Assembly (NCBI GenBank): GCA_963839165.1
Contig: CAWIUG010000005.1
Coordinates: 1,240,001-1,304,000 of the forward strand
DNA: 64,000 nucleotides
Direction: 5' to 3'
Source: DATFVA01 sp963839165
GTDB lineage: Bacteria; Bacteroidota; Ignavibacteria; Ignavibacteriales; Ignavibacteriaceae
The first letter of the stretch is position 1. Each line of letters opens with the position of its first letter. This document shows, piece after piece, positions 54,446 to 63,860 of the stretch. The notes under the pieces were generated by a model. The model saw only the letters and a list, made by a program, of their open reading frames with translations, made no database searches and had not been told where the DNA came from. The translations under genes were made by a program, and so were the position numbers.

Positions 54446-56989
54446 CTAATTCCATAATTTTATTCCAAGCCGGACAGTTCTGCCCGGTCCGTACATACTC
54501 GGGTTATTTGTGTAATCATATGAGGTGGCCTCATTTGCATCTGTACCGGCTACACCTGAATCAGCATACACCCACCAGACGTTTCTGTCATTGGTCAGGT
54601 TTGTTACCTGTACAAACAGCTGCTGTTTAAATCCAAAGAAAACAAAGTTCTTAAACAGGTTCAGATCGAGCTGATGTACAGCCGGCGAGCGCTCGCCGTT
54701 AGGATCGAATGAGGATCGTGTATAAGGGAATCCGGAAGAAATACTCCCGTAAAGAGAGAATCCCAGTCCGTTATCCATTTCAAAGTGAACGTTACCCTGG
54801 AAAACATGAGGCTGATCCCAGTTCGCGGGGAAGGTTCTTGATTCATCAGTAGGACGCTCAAATAATATCGATGTACTGACAAGTGTATTAGATAAGGTGT
54901 AATTGAAGAAAGCGGAAAAATGATCTGAAAATTGTTTCTTCAATGAGAACTCGAGTCCCTTTACAGTGGCATAATCGATATTGCCCATCACCTGGAATCT
55001 TTTGCCTTCTGAAGTTTCATTCAGAAGCACACCGATCAGATTGTTCGTTTTTCTGTAAAATGCTGTAACGTCAAGTGAGACGAAATCGCTTAACATTGTC
55101 TGGAGCCCAAATTCATAATTCACTGTTTTTTCAGGTTCAATGGTGGTTGCAGCCAGCGGTGTATTTTCAAGCTGAGGATTCGGCCTGTATTCTCCCGAGG
55201 CAGCTACATAATAGGTTCCCTGGAATACCTTATAATAATTCGGGAACTGGTAGTAATGTCCGTACCCGAATCTTACCGCAGCTTTATCTGCAATCGGGAA
55301 GCTTATACCGAGACGCGGGGTAACATAAAAATCGGCCTTGGCATTCTCCACAGCGGCATTTGGATTACCATTCTGCTTAAGATCTGCCAGCACTTTTCTG
55401 TTTGTATTAATATAATCGAACCGTGCACCCAGGTTTATTATCATTCCCATATCGTCAAATTCCATTTTCTCATTCACGTATCCGTCTACCTGGTAGGGTC
55501 TGTAATTATATTGTTCAAGTGCCTCACCTCCGTCAGGGTTGCGTCTTGTAAGGTCTGTTTTCAATAGCTGCAGGGTTGAACCGATTGAAAGGTTATGAAT
55601 TTTATTGATCTGCCAGACGTAATCGAGTTTTGCTTCCTTCCTGTTGAAATATGTATTGAAGAAAACCCAGTCTTCGCCTACTATAGAAAATTCAGCAGTG
55701 CCGTTCTGGGGAACAATACCGTAAAGTGAAAGGTCATCAAAAACGCTCGACCTGAATTTCCTTTCGTAATTAGCTAATGCAAGTTCAACATAACTTCTTT
55801 CGTTAATGAGGTAATTGAACTTTACATACCCAAGGGCGTCATTCAACCTTACAGGAGGGGTTCCGGATGGATTGTATTTAAAGTAGTGGTTGTACACTCC
55901 CTTGTTCGCCTTCGAATAGAAACCTCCAAGAGTAACTTTAAAGCTTGGAACAGCCTGCCAGATTATCTTCGCAAAATCAAATTGAGTATCATTGAACTGC
56001 ATAGGAACCTTCTTCGGTGTTCCGCTTTTATCGGTGCCTTCGCTGTTGATATAATTGGGATATATGTAACCGAAGATATAACCGTCTGTACTGAATGTAC
56101 GATGAGAATACATAAACCCGAGATTACTGTAAAAAGGTAGCGCGGCTGACATGGAGAATTCAAGACTCTTTGTGTTCTGTGAAACCGCGTCGATCCCGAA
56201 ATTATCGGTAAATGACTTGATAGCGAATTTCGGTGTAGTCGACATATTGGATGCGCTTGATATTTTCACTACACCCGACATTGCCTCACCGTATTGCGGA
56301 GCAAATGTACCGGTGAATGTTTCCATAGAACTGATAGAAAGCTCACCCATCTGGTCAATATTAAAATCGCCCCATAAAGCATCACCTACGTTTATGCCGT
56401 CCAGCAGGTATTCAGCCTCGTTTTCCCTGCCGCCTCTGAAATGCAGTCCGTCTGAGGGTACTGTTGCAAACTGACCGAATGCAGGCAGACTCCCGACATC
56501 ACGGGTTAATACCTGTTTTGTTACACCGGCCTGCTGAATCAGTACATCTTTTACGGTTGTTATGGGGATCTGTGAGATCTCCTCTGCTGTTCTTCCCTGC
56601 AGTTTGCTGGTTAAATCTTTCTGAACAGGCGGGGTCTTATAGGACGTTACTGTTACCTCGTCCATCTTTATAGATTCGGACTTCAGTTCAAAATCCAGTG
56701 TAACAGTTAATCCGGATGATACATTAACACCCTCAATTACCTGTGTATTGTATCCCAGCATTTTAGCCCTCACATTATGAGTTCCAGAGGGAATGTTGAG
56801 GATCAGATAGTTACCGTCTTCATCGGTTGCATCACCGAGCATCAGGTTCTCAATAAAAACACTGCATCCGATTAATGGCTGCCCGGTTGAGGCATCCGTG
56901 ATATTTCCTACAATCTTACCGCCGCTTTGTGCAGCTGCCTGGAATGACAATAAGATCGCAGCGCAAAAAATTATAATGTATTTACTCAT
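54446..56989 (-). CDS. TonB-dependent outer-membrane receptor
   Basis: 847-residue TonB-dependent transporter. Signal peptide 1-20, a carboxypeptidase-D regulatory-like domain (GKIVGNITDASTGQPLIGCSV ... LDFELK, about 24-110), a plug domain (about 120-250; SQIPITTVKDVLIQQAGV, EYLLDGINVGDALWGDF, FAPQYGEAMSGVVKI) and a 22-strand-type barrel to the end (FNYTLSNTLV, NLTNDRNVWWVY, GRTVRLGIKLWN). No TonB box could be placed with certainty. It belongs to the CarboxypepD_reg class, like SusC, and has no SusD homologue next to it; the two paralogous secreted proteins may take that place. Confidence 0.9.
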   Translation of the reverse strand: MSKYIIIFCAAILLSFQAAAQSGGKIVGNITDASTGQPLIGCSVFIENLMLGDATDEDGNYLILNIPSGTHNVRAKMLGYNTQVIEGVNVSSGLTVTLDFELKSESIKMDEVTVTSYKTPPVQKDLTSKLQGRTAEEISQIPITTVKDVLIQQAGVTKQVLTRDVGSLPAFGQFATVPSDGLHFRGGRENEAEYLLDGINVGDALWGDFNIDQMGELSISSMETFTGTFAPQYGEAMSGVVKISSASNMSTTPKFAIKSFTDNFGIDAVSQNTKSLEFSMSAALPFYSNLGFMYSHRTFSTDGYIFGYIYPNYINSEGTDKSGTPKKVPMQFNDTQFDFAKIIWQAVPSFKVTLGGFYSKANKGVYNHYFKYNPSGTPPVRLNDALGYVKFNYLINERSYVELALANYERKFRSSVFDDLSLYGIVPQNGTAEFSIVGEDWVFFNTYFNRKEAKLDYVWQINKIHNLSIGSTLQLLKTDLTRRNPDGGEALEQYNYRPYQVDGYVNEKMEFDDMGMIINLGARFDYINTNRKVLADLKQNGNPNAAVENAKADFYVTPRLGISFPIADKAAVRFGYGHYYQFPNYYKVFQGTYYVAASGEYRPNPQLENTPLAATTIEPEKTVNYEFGLQTMLSDFVSLDVTAFYRKTNNLIGVLLNETSEGKRFQVMGNIDYATVKGLEFSLKKQFSDHFSAFFNYTLSNTLVSTSILFERPTDESRTFPANWDQPHVFQGNVHFEMDNGLGFSLYGSISSGFPYTRSSFDPNGERSPAVHQLDLNLFKNFVFFGFKQQLFVQVTNLTNDRNVWWVYADSGVAGTDANEATSYDYTNNPSMYGPGRTVRLGIKLWN

Positions 56990-57013
56990 AGGATAACCAA
57001 AGTTTTAATGCTA

Positions 57014-58387
57014 TTAATAGTTATTTTTCGTGATTGCCAGGTACTTTAAGCTGCCGCCGACCTTAACACTTGTAATTCTTTTCATTGTTTTGGTTTCTAT
57101 AACCTGTACCGTTGAATCAATCGGTGTTACAGCATAAAGAAGTTCTTCGGCTGAAGTTAATTTGAGCTGATCAACCTGGTATTCCCATTCGAGATGATCG
57201 GCGATGGTATTCGAATTTACATCAATCTTTAGAATACCTCCTACTTCCTGACCACCGGTGCCTCTGAAATAGGCCGCATAATAATAATCCTTCCCCATCG
57301 TCCCGTCCGTCAGGTATGGGTACCCAGGATCAAGAACAGTGGGTGTCCCGGATTGAACATCGAACACTGATAGTTCGCTTGAATTTGTACCGATCATGTA
57401 AATATGGCTGCCGTCATCGCTGATCTCTATATCAGTGGGTTTTGTACTTAACCCGGATGATACTATTTGCGAACTATTGTAATCATTCGCGTCAACAACC
57501 TTGATATCGGTGTTTGTAGAAGTGTAGAAATAAAGTTTGTTACTGAGAGGACTGTAAGAAACATCCTTAGGTCTGAAATCATCAGCAAATATATGGGTCG
57601 TTTCAGTTGTTAATGAACTAAGATCAATAACTGAAAAGGATTTTGCCGAGGCATTGGTTACGTAAGCTTTATTGTTCCCGAACTCTATGTTCGTTGGTCC
57701 TAAACCCACCGTAATTTGTTTTTCAATCGAAAAATTATCAGGATTGACTACAGTAACAAGACCGTCAGTAAGTTTCAAACTGACAATAAAAAGTTTATCT
57801 GAATTTTTTTCGACCTCCAGAGCTGAAGTCTGGTAGTCCTCAGGTTCAGGCAGGCGGAGGCTGTCGAGAAATTCGTCAAGCTCACCAACTTTATATATCA
57901 TATTCCTGTTTGATTTATCCCTGATAAAGCTCAGTGGATAACCGTTGTTGGAATACTCACCACTTGTAAAAAACCAGCTTGAATCGGGTACGTCTTCTTC
58001 AGTCGGGGAGATCATCGAATTCCCGTGAATATCCATTACTCCTCCCTTAACGGCGACGGTATAGAATTCAGCAGGATTATAATTTCCCTTAGGGGTATAT
58101 ATAACTATTGTATCCGCCTCACCGTAAGAAAATGTACCATCAATTTTTCCGCTGACGCTCTCTACAACAATATTCGAAGGAAAACTATTCAGGTCCATTG
58201 CTTCATTAAAGTAGAACTTAACCTGGTGGTCCAGAGGGAAGACAAGGTTTGAGGCATCAAATCCTATCTTCACAAATGATGGTCTGTCAATCTCGGTAGG
58301 TGCTGTTGGCATCCTGTCCGGAATGCAAGAATTAAGGGTTAATGCTGCAATGGTTATCAGGAATAGTTTTATAATTTTCCTGGTCAT
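57014..58387 (-). CDS. Lipoprotein with Ig-like domain and YncE-type propeller
   Basis: Exported lipoprotein of 457 residues. I start at the ATG giving MTRKIIKLFLITIAALTLNSC, since an in-frame start at 58429 would lie in the preceding terminator; a GGTG lies 6 bases before the chosen ATG. The lipobox is LNSC. Residues about 30-140 (mature) form an Ig-like SbsA/Big-5-type domain (LVFPLDHQVKFYFNEAMDLNSF), and about 160-457 a seven-bladed YncE-like propeller (VTVVNPDNFSIEKQITVGLGPTNIEF-type repeats). Such proteins bind surface partners or quinone/peptide ligands; role unknown. Follows the CBM9-like gene in the same direction. Confidence 0.8.
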   Translation of the reverse strand: MTRKIIKLFLITIAALTLNSCIPDRMPTAPTEIDRPSFVKIGFDASNLVFPLDHQVKFYFNEAMDLNSFPSNIVVESVSGKIDGTFSYGEADTIVIYTPKGNYNPAEFYTVAVKGGVMDIHGNSMISPTEEDVPDSSWFFTSGEYSNNGYPLSFIRDKSNRNMIYKVGELDEFLDSLRLPEPEDYQTSALEVEKNSDKLFIVSLKLTDGLVTVVNPDNFSIEKQITVGLGPTNIEFGNNKAYVTNASAKSFSVIDLSSLTTETTHIFADDFRPKDVSYSPLSNKLYFYTSTNTDIKVVDANDYNSSQIVSSGLSTKPTDIEISDDGSHIYMIGTNSSELSVFDVQSGTPTVLDPGYPYLTDGTMGKDYYYAAYFRGTGGQEVGGILKIDVNSNTIADHLEWEYQVDQLKLTSAEELLYAVTPIDSTVQVIETKTMKRITSVKVGGSLKYLAITKNNY

Positions 58388-58415
58388 TTTTTTCACCATA
58401 AAATTTCTAAATACA

Positions 58416-58445
58416 GGAGGCTGTCTCACTATTGAGTCAGCCTCC
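58416..58445 (-). terminator. Strong hairpin, terminator after CBM9-like gene
   Basis: 8-bp stem GGAGGCTG / CAGCCTCC with a further inner stem CTCA / TGAG separated by a T/T mismatch. It follows the stop of the gene at 58456 on the minus strand and is trailed by a modest T-rich stretch. Probably separates the CBM9-like gene from the lipoprotein gene. Confidence 0.65.
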
Positions 58446-58455
58446 CTGATTATTA

Positions 58456-60135
58456 CTATTTAATTAACATCATTTTTTTGGTAACACTATACTTATCTGA
58501 GCTGATCCTGTATATATAAGCGCCGCTAACCATCTGAACACCATTGTCATTTTTGCCATTCCATACGAGTCTTTGTAATCCGGCATTAAACTCCTGGTTA
58601 TTTATTAAAGTTGATACCTTTCTTCCAAGGATATCAAAAACTTCAACTTTAACCATCGAACGTTCCGGAAGAGAAAATTCAATCGTAGTTGTTGGGTTGA
58701 ATGGATTCGGATAATTTGATACCAGTCCAAATCCTTCAGCTCTTGAGATATCTTTATCTTCTTTTACTGCAACAACTGATTTATCGCCAAGCCTGTGTAC
58801 ACTTGGTCCGTCTATAAAGTTATAATTGATTGCGTAGTAAGGTGCGTTATCTTCTATAATGTTGTTAGGCACGTATTCTTCGTTATCCCAGTTGTCATTC
58901 CCTACAACATAAAGCCACGGTCTCACATCTGTTCCGGCGTTAATAACCGTTCTTGGAACAGCTATTTCAACTACGTTATCCTCTGAGTTTTTTGCGAATG
59001 TCGCAATAGCACCGTCAACTTCTGCAAATGCCTCATAAGCGCCCGGCCAGTCGGCAATATATTTATAAACAGGAACTTCATTGCCTGTAGAATCCGGATG
59101 AAGTGCCGCGCTTAAGTCGACCATATAATCAACCGGGAGTCTCCAGAAACCGCCGTAGCCTAAACCGGTTGTATCACCCCAGTTAACTTCAAAGAATAAC
59201 TGGAATGCCGGTCCGTTATCATAGTTATTATACATTCCGGCAAATGTTGCGGCCGGGTTGATGTCGATCCTGACATATAGATATGTAGAGTCGCTTGTTA
59301 CATACATATCCTGAATATCGAACTCGGGACCTGTAGGCATATCGCCCAGTTCTTCGGCACATTCACCAACATCAGCCGGACTAATTGCTGCCCAGTCGAG
59401 CAGATCACCGTCGATTGTTATATCTGACATTATCTGATCTCCCTGGTGCTGGTATACAGATCCGCCATACCAGAAATCATATTTCAGCATCGAAGCTCCG
59501 CCTTCTAAAGGAAGCTGAGAGGCTCCGGTATCCCATTGGAAATCAGCTACTGAGTATACCCATGGTCTGAATTCACTTCCGAAATTGATCAGATTACGAG
59601 GAACTGAAAATTCAAGCTGATTATTATCGCTGTTGATAGCCATTGGTTCGGTAGCCAGCAATACGAATTCGCCTTCCACGTAGGTTGGCATTCTGCCTCC
59701 TGTGTAAAGGTATAACTCCACATACTTGTTTAAGGAATCAGGATGCAGAGTAGGAGCAATGTTTATATAGTAGTTATAAGCATTGTTCCACCATCCCCAG
59801 TCAAATCCTGTGGTATCACCGATCTCTGTGTCAAAATACATTTCGAACACAGGATCATTGGTAAAGTTGTAGAAGTTGTTGAAGTTAGCTGTAGGATCAA
59901 GGTCTATCCTGCAGTAAACATTTTCTGAATCATGTGTTATATACACATGCCGGACGTTAAAATCCGAATACTGCTGATCCGAAACTACACCGTAGCTTTC
60001 TGCGGGCAGACCGTCATCAAGCGGATTTATTCCTGCCCAGTCGAGCATATCGCCGTCTATAACGATTTGAGCGGATGCTGAGCCGAGGAGAAGAATGAAA
60101 GAGATCAATGTAAAGACTTTTTTCATGATGTTCAC
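58456..60135 (-). CDS. Tandem CBM9-like domain protein with T9SS signal
   Basis: 559-residue secreted protein. A signal peptide (about 1-22) is followed by two homologous domains of about 200 residues, each opening with a VIDGDMLDWAGI/TIDGDLLDWAAI segment and containing HDSENVYCRIDLDP/SDSTYLYVRIDINP and EFSVPRNLIN/EIAVPRTVIN; this is the layout of CBM9-like carbohydrate-binding domains. A T9SS type A sorting domain closes it (SNYPNPFNPTTTIEFSLP ... KKMMLIK). The start could be MNIMKK or MKKVF. It likely helps to hold or process glycans outside the cell and sits among other glycan-related genes. Confidence 0.85.
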   Translation of the reverse strand: MNIMKKVFTLISFILLLGSASAQIVIDGDMLDWAGINPLDDGLPAESYGVVSDQQYSDFNVRHVYITHDSENVYCRIDLDPTANFNNFYNFTNDPVFEMYFDTEIGDTTGFDWGWWNNAYNYYINIAPTLHPDSLNKYVELYLYTGGRMPTYVEGEFVLLATEPMAINSDNNQLEFSVPRNLINFGSEFRPWVYSVADFQWDTGASQLPLEGGASMLKYDFWYGGSVYQHQGDQIMSDITIDGDLLDWAAISPADVGECAEELGDMPTGPEFDIQDMYVTSDSTYLYVRIDINPAATFAGMYNNYDNGPAFQLFFEVNWGDTTGLGYGGFWRLPVDYMVDLSAALHPDSTGNEVPVYKYIADWPGAYEAFAEVDGAIATFAKNSEDNVVEIAVPRTVINAGTDVRPWLYVVGNDNWDNEEYVPNNIIEDNAPYYAINYNFIDGPSVHRLGDKSVVAVKEDKDISRAEGFGLVSNYPNPFNPTTTIEFSLPERSMVKVEVFDILGRKVSTLINNQEFNAGLQRLVWNGKNDNGVQMVSGAYIYRISSDKYSVTKKMMLIK

Positions 60136-60156
60136 CTGGTTTTAATGATTGATTTA

Positions 60157-61833
60157 TTATTTAAGCAATAAGAGTTTCTTTGAGTATAAGTTTTTTTTTG
60201 TTCTTAGTATGAAGAAATATACACCGCTGCTTAATTCTCCGAAATAATTTCTGTTTGTATTCCAGATAATTTTTTGGCCGGTGTATTCATAAGGTTCAAA
60301 TTTTTTTACGACTCTTCCGATAATATCAAAAACCATAGCTTCAGTTATTTCCCGGGGTCTTATATTGTATTCTATTATTGTTGTTCCGTTAAAGGGATTT
60401 GGGTACGCATCTATTTTATACTCATCAGGTATTACCGGATCTTCAGATTGAATCCCCGAGACGCCGCTGAATAATTCAAAATAACTAGATCCTGTATAAG
60501 TTTCACCCCCCGCATTGTTTGATATAGTAACCTGATGGTTCAGCGAATTATATCCCGTAGAATCTTCCCATAAACCCTGGTTGGCCAGCCTGATGGCAAA
60601 ATCAGGATTATCATGAAGCCTGTTCTCAGGATCTGCTAAAAATAGAAATGCTGAATAGTTCCCTTCTGCCATATCTGCCGGAATTCCTGCGGTTATGCTT
60701 ACATAGGAGGTATCCCCTGCTGTCCAGAACCTTGGGTCAACATCAGCAACCAGTCTGTATCGTTGATCATTCGAGCTGTTTCTTAAAATGATTTCAAGAT
60801 TCCTGGGATTGAAAGGACTTGCAAAACCGTAATTAGCAATCTGAAAGTCAAGATTAAAAGTGCCTGCTGGTTTTATGCTGTCGGAAATCACTGCCTGCTG
60901 AAGTTCAAACCTGTATCCAAGCCTTCTCTTTACTTCATCCATACAGCCTTCATTTATCCACCTGTTCAATACGTCAGTATTATAATCTTTATTAAGAACT
61001 GACCATCTCATTCTTGCAAGATCAATCAATGAATTTTCACAGTCGGCATAGCCGCAGTCGCAGCAGGTCTCGCCTCCCTGCGGTACAAACCTGTTATCCT
61101 GGTTCAGATAATCCTTATCTCCTTCTACGTCATTCCACAGGTAGGTTCCCATATCCGTTTCATCTGACAAAAAACAATCGTTATGAGCCCCCACCCTTGA
61201 GCGCTGTGTACCAGAAAAGGCTTCCGCTGAATCCAGTGGTTCAGTTACGCCGAATATCTTCCTTTTGTAATCGGGTGTCCTTACTACAACATCTCTTTTT
61301 TCCGGAAGCGCATCGAGAAGAGCGAATGTAACAGCCCTTCTGCTTTCGGTATTATTCAGATGATGAGATGAATAATACCATTCTCCCCACGCACCTATAA
61401 AACCGGCTTCTATATAATTTATTACATCATAATTCTGCTGAAGAACCGGAGCGAGCTGGTTGATATGGAGAAGCATCGTATCCAGTGCCGCGTCTTCGCC
61501 ATTCTGATTGTTGGTATACGAAAAACGCATTACCAATTTAACGCCGCCTTCCCGTGCGGTATTTAAATCAGCCTGCACAATGTCCAGAAATGACTGCGGC
61601 AGAGGAATATCATTATACTGCGGAATTGTATATATCCTTTGTATAACTGATACATTCTGCGCTTTTAAGGTGTTGATAAAACTTATGGTAACAGGGTTGC
61701 CCCGGTATGCGGAAAATCCTCTTTCAGGATTAAATATTATATCGTCGGTTCCTTCATACAAAATCGTAGTCTGTGCAGACAGATTGAAAACGAATAGTGA
61801 AAATATCAGAATAGTTTTTAATTTATATTTCAT
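60157..61833 (-). CDS. DUF4874/DUF4832 protein with T9SS signal
   Basis: 558-residue secreted protein. After the signal peptide (1-20) the family-typical DUF4874 start IIFNPERGFSAYRG appears, then GVKLVMRFSYTNN, YIEAGFIGAWGEWYYSSH with candidate acidic residues, and a DUF4832 half (RRLGYRFELQQAVISDSI, YRLVADVDPRFW, NYSAFLFLADPENRL). These families have a TIM-barrel plus beta-sandwich look and probable glycoside-hydrolase ancestry, without confirmed activity. A T9SS type A sorting domain ends it (IDAYPNPFNGTTIIEYNI ... KKLLLLK), slightly divergent from the other copies. A cluster of cysteines (ETCCDCGYADCENS) suggests a metal site or disulfides. Confidence 0.85.
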   Translation of the reverse strand: MKYKLKTILIFSLFVFNLSAQTTILYEGTDDIIFNPERGFSAYRGNPVTISFINTLKAQNVSVIQRIYTIPQYNDIPLPQSFLDIVQADLNTAREGGVKLVMRFSYTNNQNGEDAALDTMLLHINQLAPVLQQNYDVINYIEAGFIGAWGEWYYSSHHLNNTESRRAVTFALLDALPEKRDVVVRTPDYKRKIFGVTEPLDSAEAFSGTQRSRVGAHNDCFLSDETDMGTYLWNDVEGDKDYLNQDNRFVPQGGETCCDCGYADCENSLIDLARMRWSVLNKDYNTDVLNRWINEGCMDEVKRRLGYRFELQQAVISDSIKPAGTFNLDFQIANYGFASPFNPRNLEIILRNSSNDQRYRLVADVDPRFWTAGDTSYVSITAGIPADMAEGNYSAFLFLADPENRLHDNPDFAIRLANQGLWEDSTGYNSLNHQVTISNNAGGETYTGSSYFELFSGVSGIQSEDPVIPDEYKIDAYPNPFNGTTIIEYNIRPREITEAMVFDIIGRVVKKFEPYEYTGQKIIWNTNRNYFGELSSGVYFFILRTKKNLYSKKLLLLK

Positions 61834-61862
61834 TAAGTTTTCCGGCAGTTTAATTTTTTATC

Positions 61863-63860
61863 TTATTTTATTTTTATCATTATTACCGCTCCCCTGTCTA
61901 TTTCTGGAACAGTAAAATCGATTCTGTCATCCGTTATCCGTGTTTCTAATTTTTCTTTTTCTCCCAGGAATGGAAGTATATAAACTTCACTCATTCCCTC
62001 TGAAGCAGGATAGCTGATCTTAATATCTCTCAGCGTCCTTTCCGGTATATCGTAAGCGGCTGTTAATGCCCGAATATTTATTAAATAAACGTAGGTATAT
62101 TCCTCATTTTCTGATGATGATGCTGCCAGATCAACCGGAGCTTCAATTTTTATCATGGGCTTAAATGATGTGAACCCTGTCAGCATCGAAAGAAATTCGC
62201 CTCTTACTGAGGTCATCTTATCCATATTGCTGCCCGTTTTGAAATAATTGTTAAGCTCTTCCTTCATTGCTTCAGTATAATTTTTACCGGGATTATTTGT
62301 CACAATTTTATAAGATTCAGAACCTGGTTTACTGAAATAATCCTTAAGCCAGGAAAGGCTGCTGCTGAGTGAAGCGGGATCAGGTATTTCACAATTCTCA
62401 TTATATTGAGCGAAATCTCCTGTAATGATAAACTTTGTTCCGTTTTCGCTTAACCGTTTAATTGATGCCGCCTCATTATCACTAATACTTTTTACATCAG
62501 GCAGTATTAAGATTTTCGGAGAGAGCTTATCAATATTCCTCGATGTTACGATCTGGACAGGCAGATGGGAATGGATCAATAAATTTACAATTCCCCGGTA
62601 GCTGTTAATAAACTCTTCGCTGAAATAGTTTCTTGTTATATCAGAAAAGTAAACGCTTATAGGTTCTGCCTCAACCCTTGGCGAGTAGAAGACATCATTA
62701 TATTCTGAAGCCCACTTGTAAACATCTGTCCTTGTTTTCATATCGTTGGTTGATGACATAACGTATCCCTTAACATCCCACATATTCGTTCCAGTAAGGA
62801 GGTGGGAAGCAAAAAGATTTTTCATTGCATCCGAAGGCTCTACGTTTTTGTTGTCGTACCACGAATAGGTTAACATCCAGGAGGGATCACCGTCAGCAAA
62901 GGCCCTGAACGTTCTCATTCCTATAATGAAATTATACCAGTCATAAGGCTCCCTGTCTGAAGCATAGTATTCACCTTCACTATACTCATGCGCAATTACA
63001 TCTACCACATCATACATCTGAAAAACATCGGCACCAACCCTGACTGCTTCCTCAGAAATGCCGGGATATATCTCCGCAATGGTTTTGCATTTAGGATTTA
63101 CAGCTTTAACGTTCTGATCAATTTCAGCCATAAAGTCAGTAAGAGTTTTCATCCTGAAGTTAATCCACTTAATAAATCCCTGGTCTTCATAGTTACCCGG
63201 ATCTATATCAGTTTTGGCATTCAGGCCGGTAAGTTTTTTAAATTCTGCAACCGTATAGTCATCAAAACTTGCCCAGGTATCTTCCCACCCCTCGAAGTGC
63301 GTCATCCAGTATGGAATGTCAACATAAATTCCGTCTATTCCCGTAGCAGCTATTTCACGTACTCTCTGCATATACGTTTTCCGCCATTCCGGGGCATAAG
63401 GACTGATCCATACATCCTCGTCTCCTTCAACAATCCAGAATGCATCTTCTGCTCCGAATACTGCGGGCCGGCCGTTTATATCTCTCTGCACCCAGTCGGG
63501 ATGATCCTTGAAGAAAGTATGCTCCTTGTTATCGGCATTCGCGGTGATGCACTCAAGTCCCGCTATATAAACGAAGGTGTGGTTATTTATTTTATGGGCC
63601 TCTTCAGTCACCTTTCTTATTGCCTCAAGTTTCTCAGAGGGATCAAGAAAACTTTCGTACCTCCCTGTTATATCGTTGTCTACTTCAATCCCGTAAACGA
63701 AACTGTCATTTGCCTTTTTGATGATGCTGTCTACTTCGGAATAAGAAAGAGGATTGCCGCAGATCCTTACTTTGTGCGTCCAGTCCTGCTGTGGATAAAT
63801 ATTAATAGCCGAGGCAGCTATCAGAATGGGAATAAAAATGCTAAAAGTAAAAAACTTCAT
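61863..63860 (-). CDS. Secreted TIM-barrel glycosidase-like protein
   Basis: 665-residue exported protein with a signal peptide (about 1-22). The N-terminal 400 residues look like an (alpha/beta)8 glycosidase of the GHL/GH-A kind: FVYGIEVDNDITG, HTFVYIAGLEC, GIDGIYVDIPYWMTH and TIAEIYPGIS with plausible acidic catalytic residues, and MLTYSWYD. A Rossmann-like trimerisation-type domain follows (PVQIVTSRNIDKL, PKILILPDVKSISDNE, KFIITGDF), as in GH42-like and related enzymes, then a short beta domain. No sorting signal. Its ATG overlaps the stop of the upstream gene (ATGA). Substrate unknown, but it starts the PUL-like run. Confidence 0.75.
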   Translation of the reverse strand: MKFFTFSIFIPILIAASAINIYPQQDWTHKVRICGNPLSYSEVDSIIKKANDSFVYGIEVDNDITGRYESFLDPSEKLEAIRKVTEEAHKINNHTFVYIAGLECITANADNKEHTFFKDHPDWVQRDINGRPAVFGAEDAFWIVEGDEDVWISPYAPEWRKTYMQRVREIAATGIDGIYVDIPYWMTHFEGWEDTWASFDDYTVAEFKKLTGLNAKTDIDPGNYEDQGFIKWINFRMKTLTDFMAEIDQNVKAVNPKCKTIAEIYPGISEEAVRVGADVFQMYDVVDVIAHEYSEGEYYASDREPYDWYNFIIGMRTFRAFADGDPSWMLTYSWYDNKNVEPSDAMKNLFASHLLTGTNMWDVKGYVMSSTNDMKTRTDVYKWASEYNDVFYSPRVEAEPISVYFSDITRNYFSEEFINSYRGIVNLLIHSHLPVQIVTSRNIDKLSPKILILPDVKSISDNEAASIKRLSENGTKFIITGDFAQYNENCEIPDPASLSSSLSWLKDYFSKPGSESYKIVTNNPGKNYTEAMKEELNNYFKTGSNMDKMTSVRGEFLSMLTGFTSFKPMIKIEAPVDLAASSSENEEYTYVYLINIRALTAAYDIPERTLRDIKISYPASEGMSEVYILPFLGEKEKLETRITDDRIDFTVPEIDRGAVIMIKIK

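Noticed and set aside
58387..58429. Start of the lipoprotein gene at 58429
   Set aside because: That start lies inside a strong hairpin and places a non-signal stretch before the lipobox; the ATG at 58387 gives a standard lipoprotein signal.
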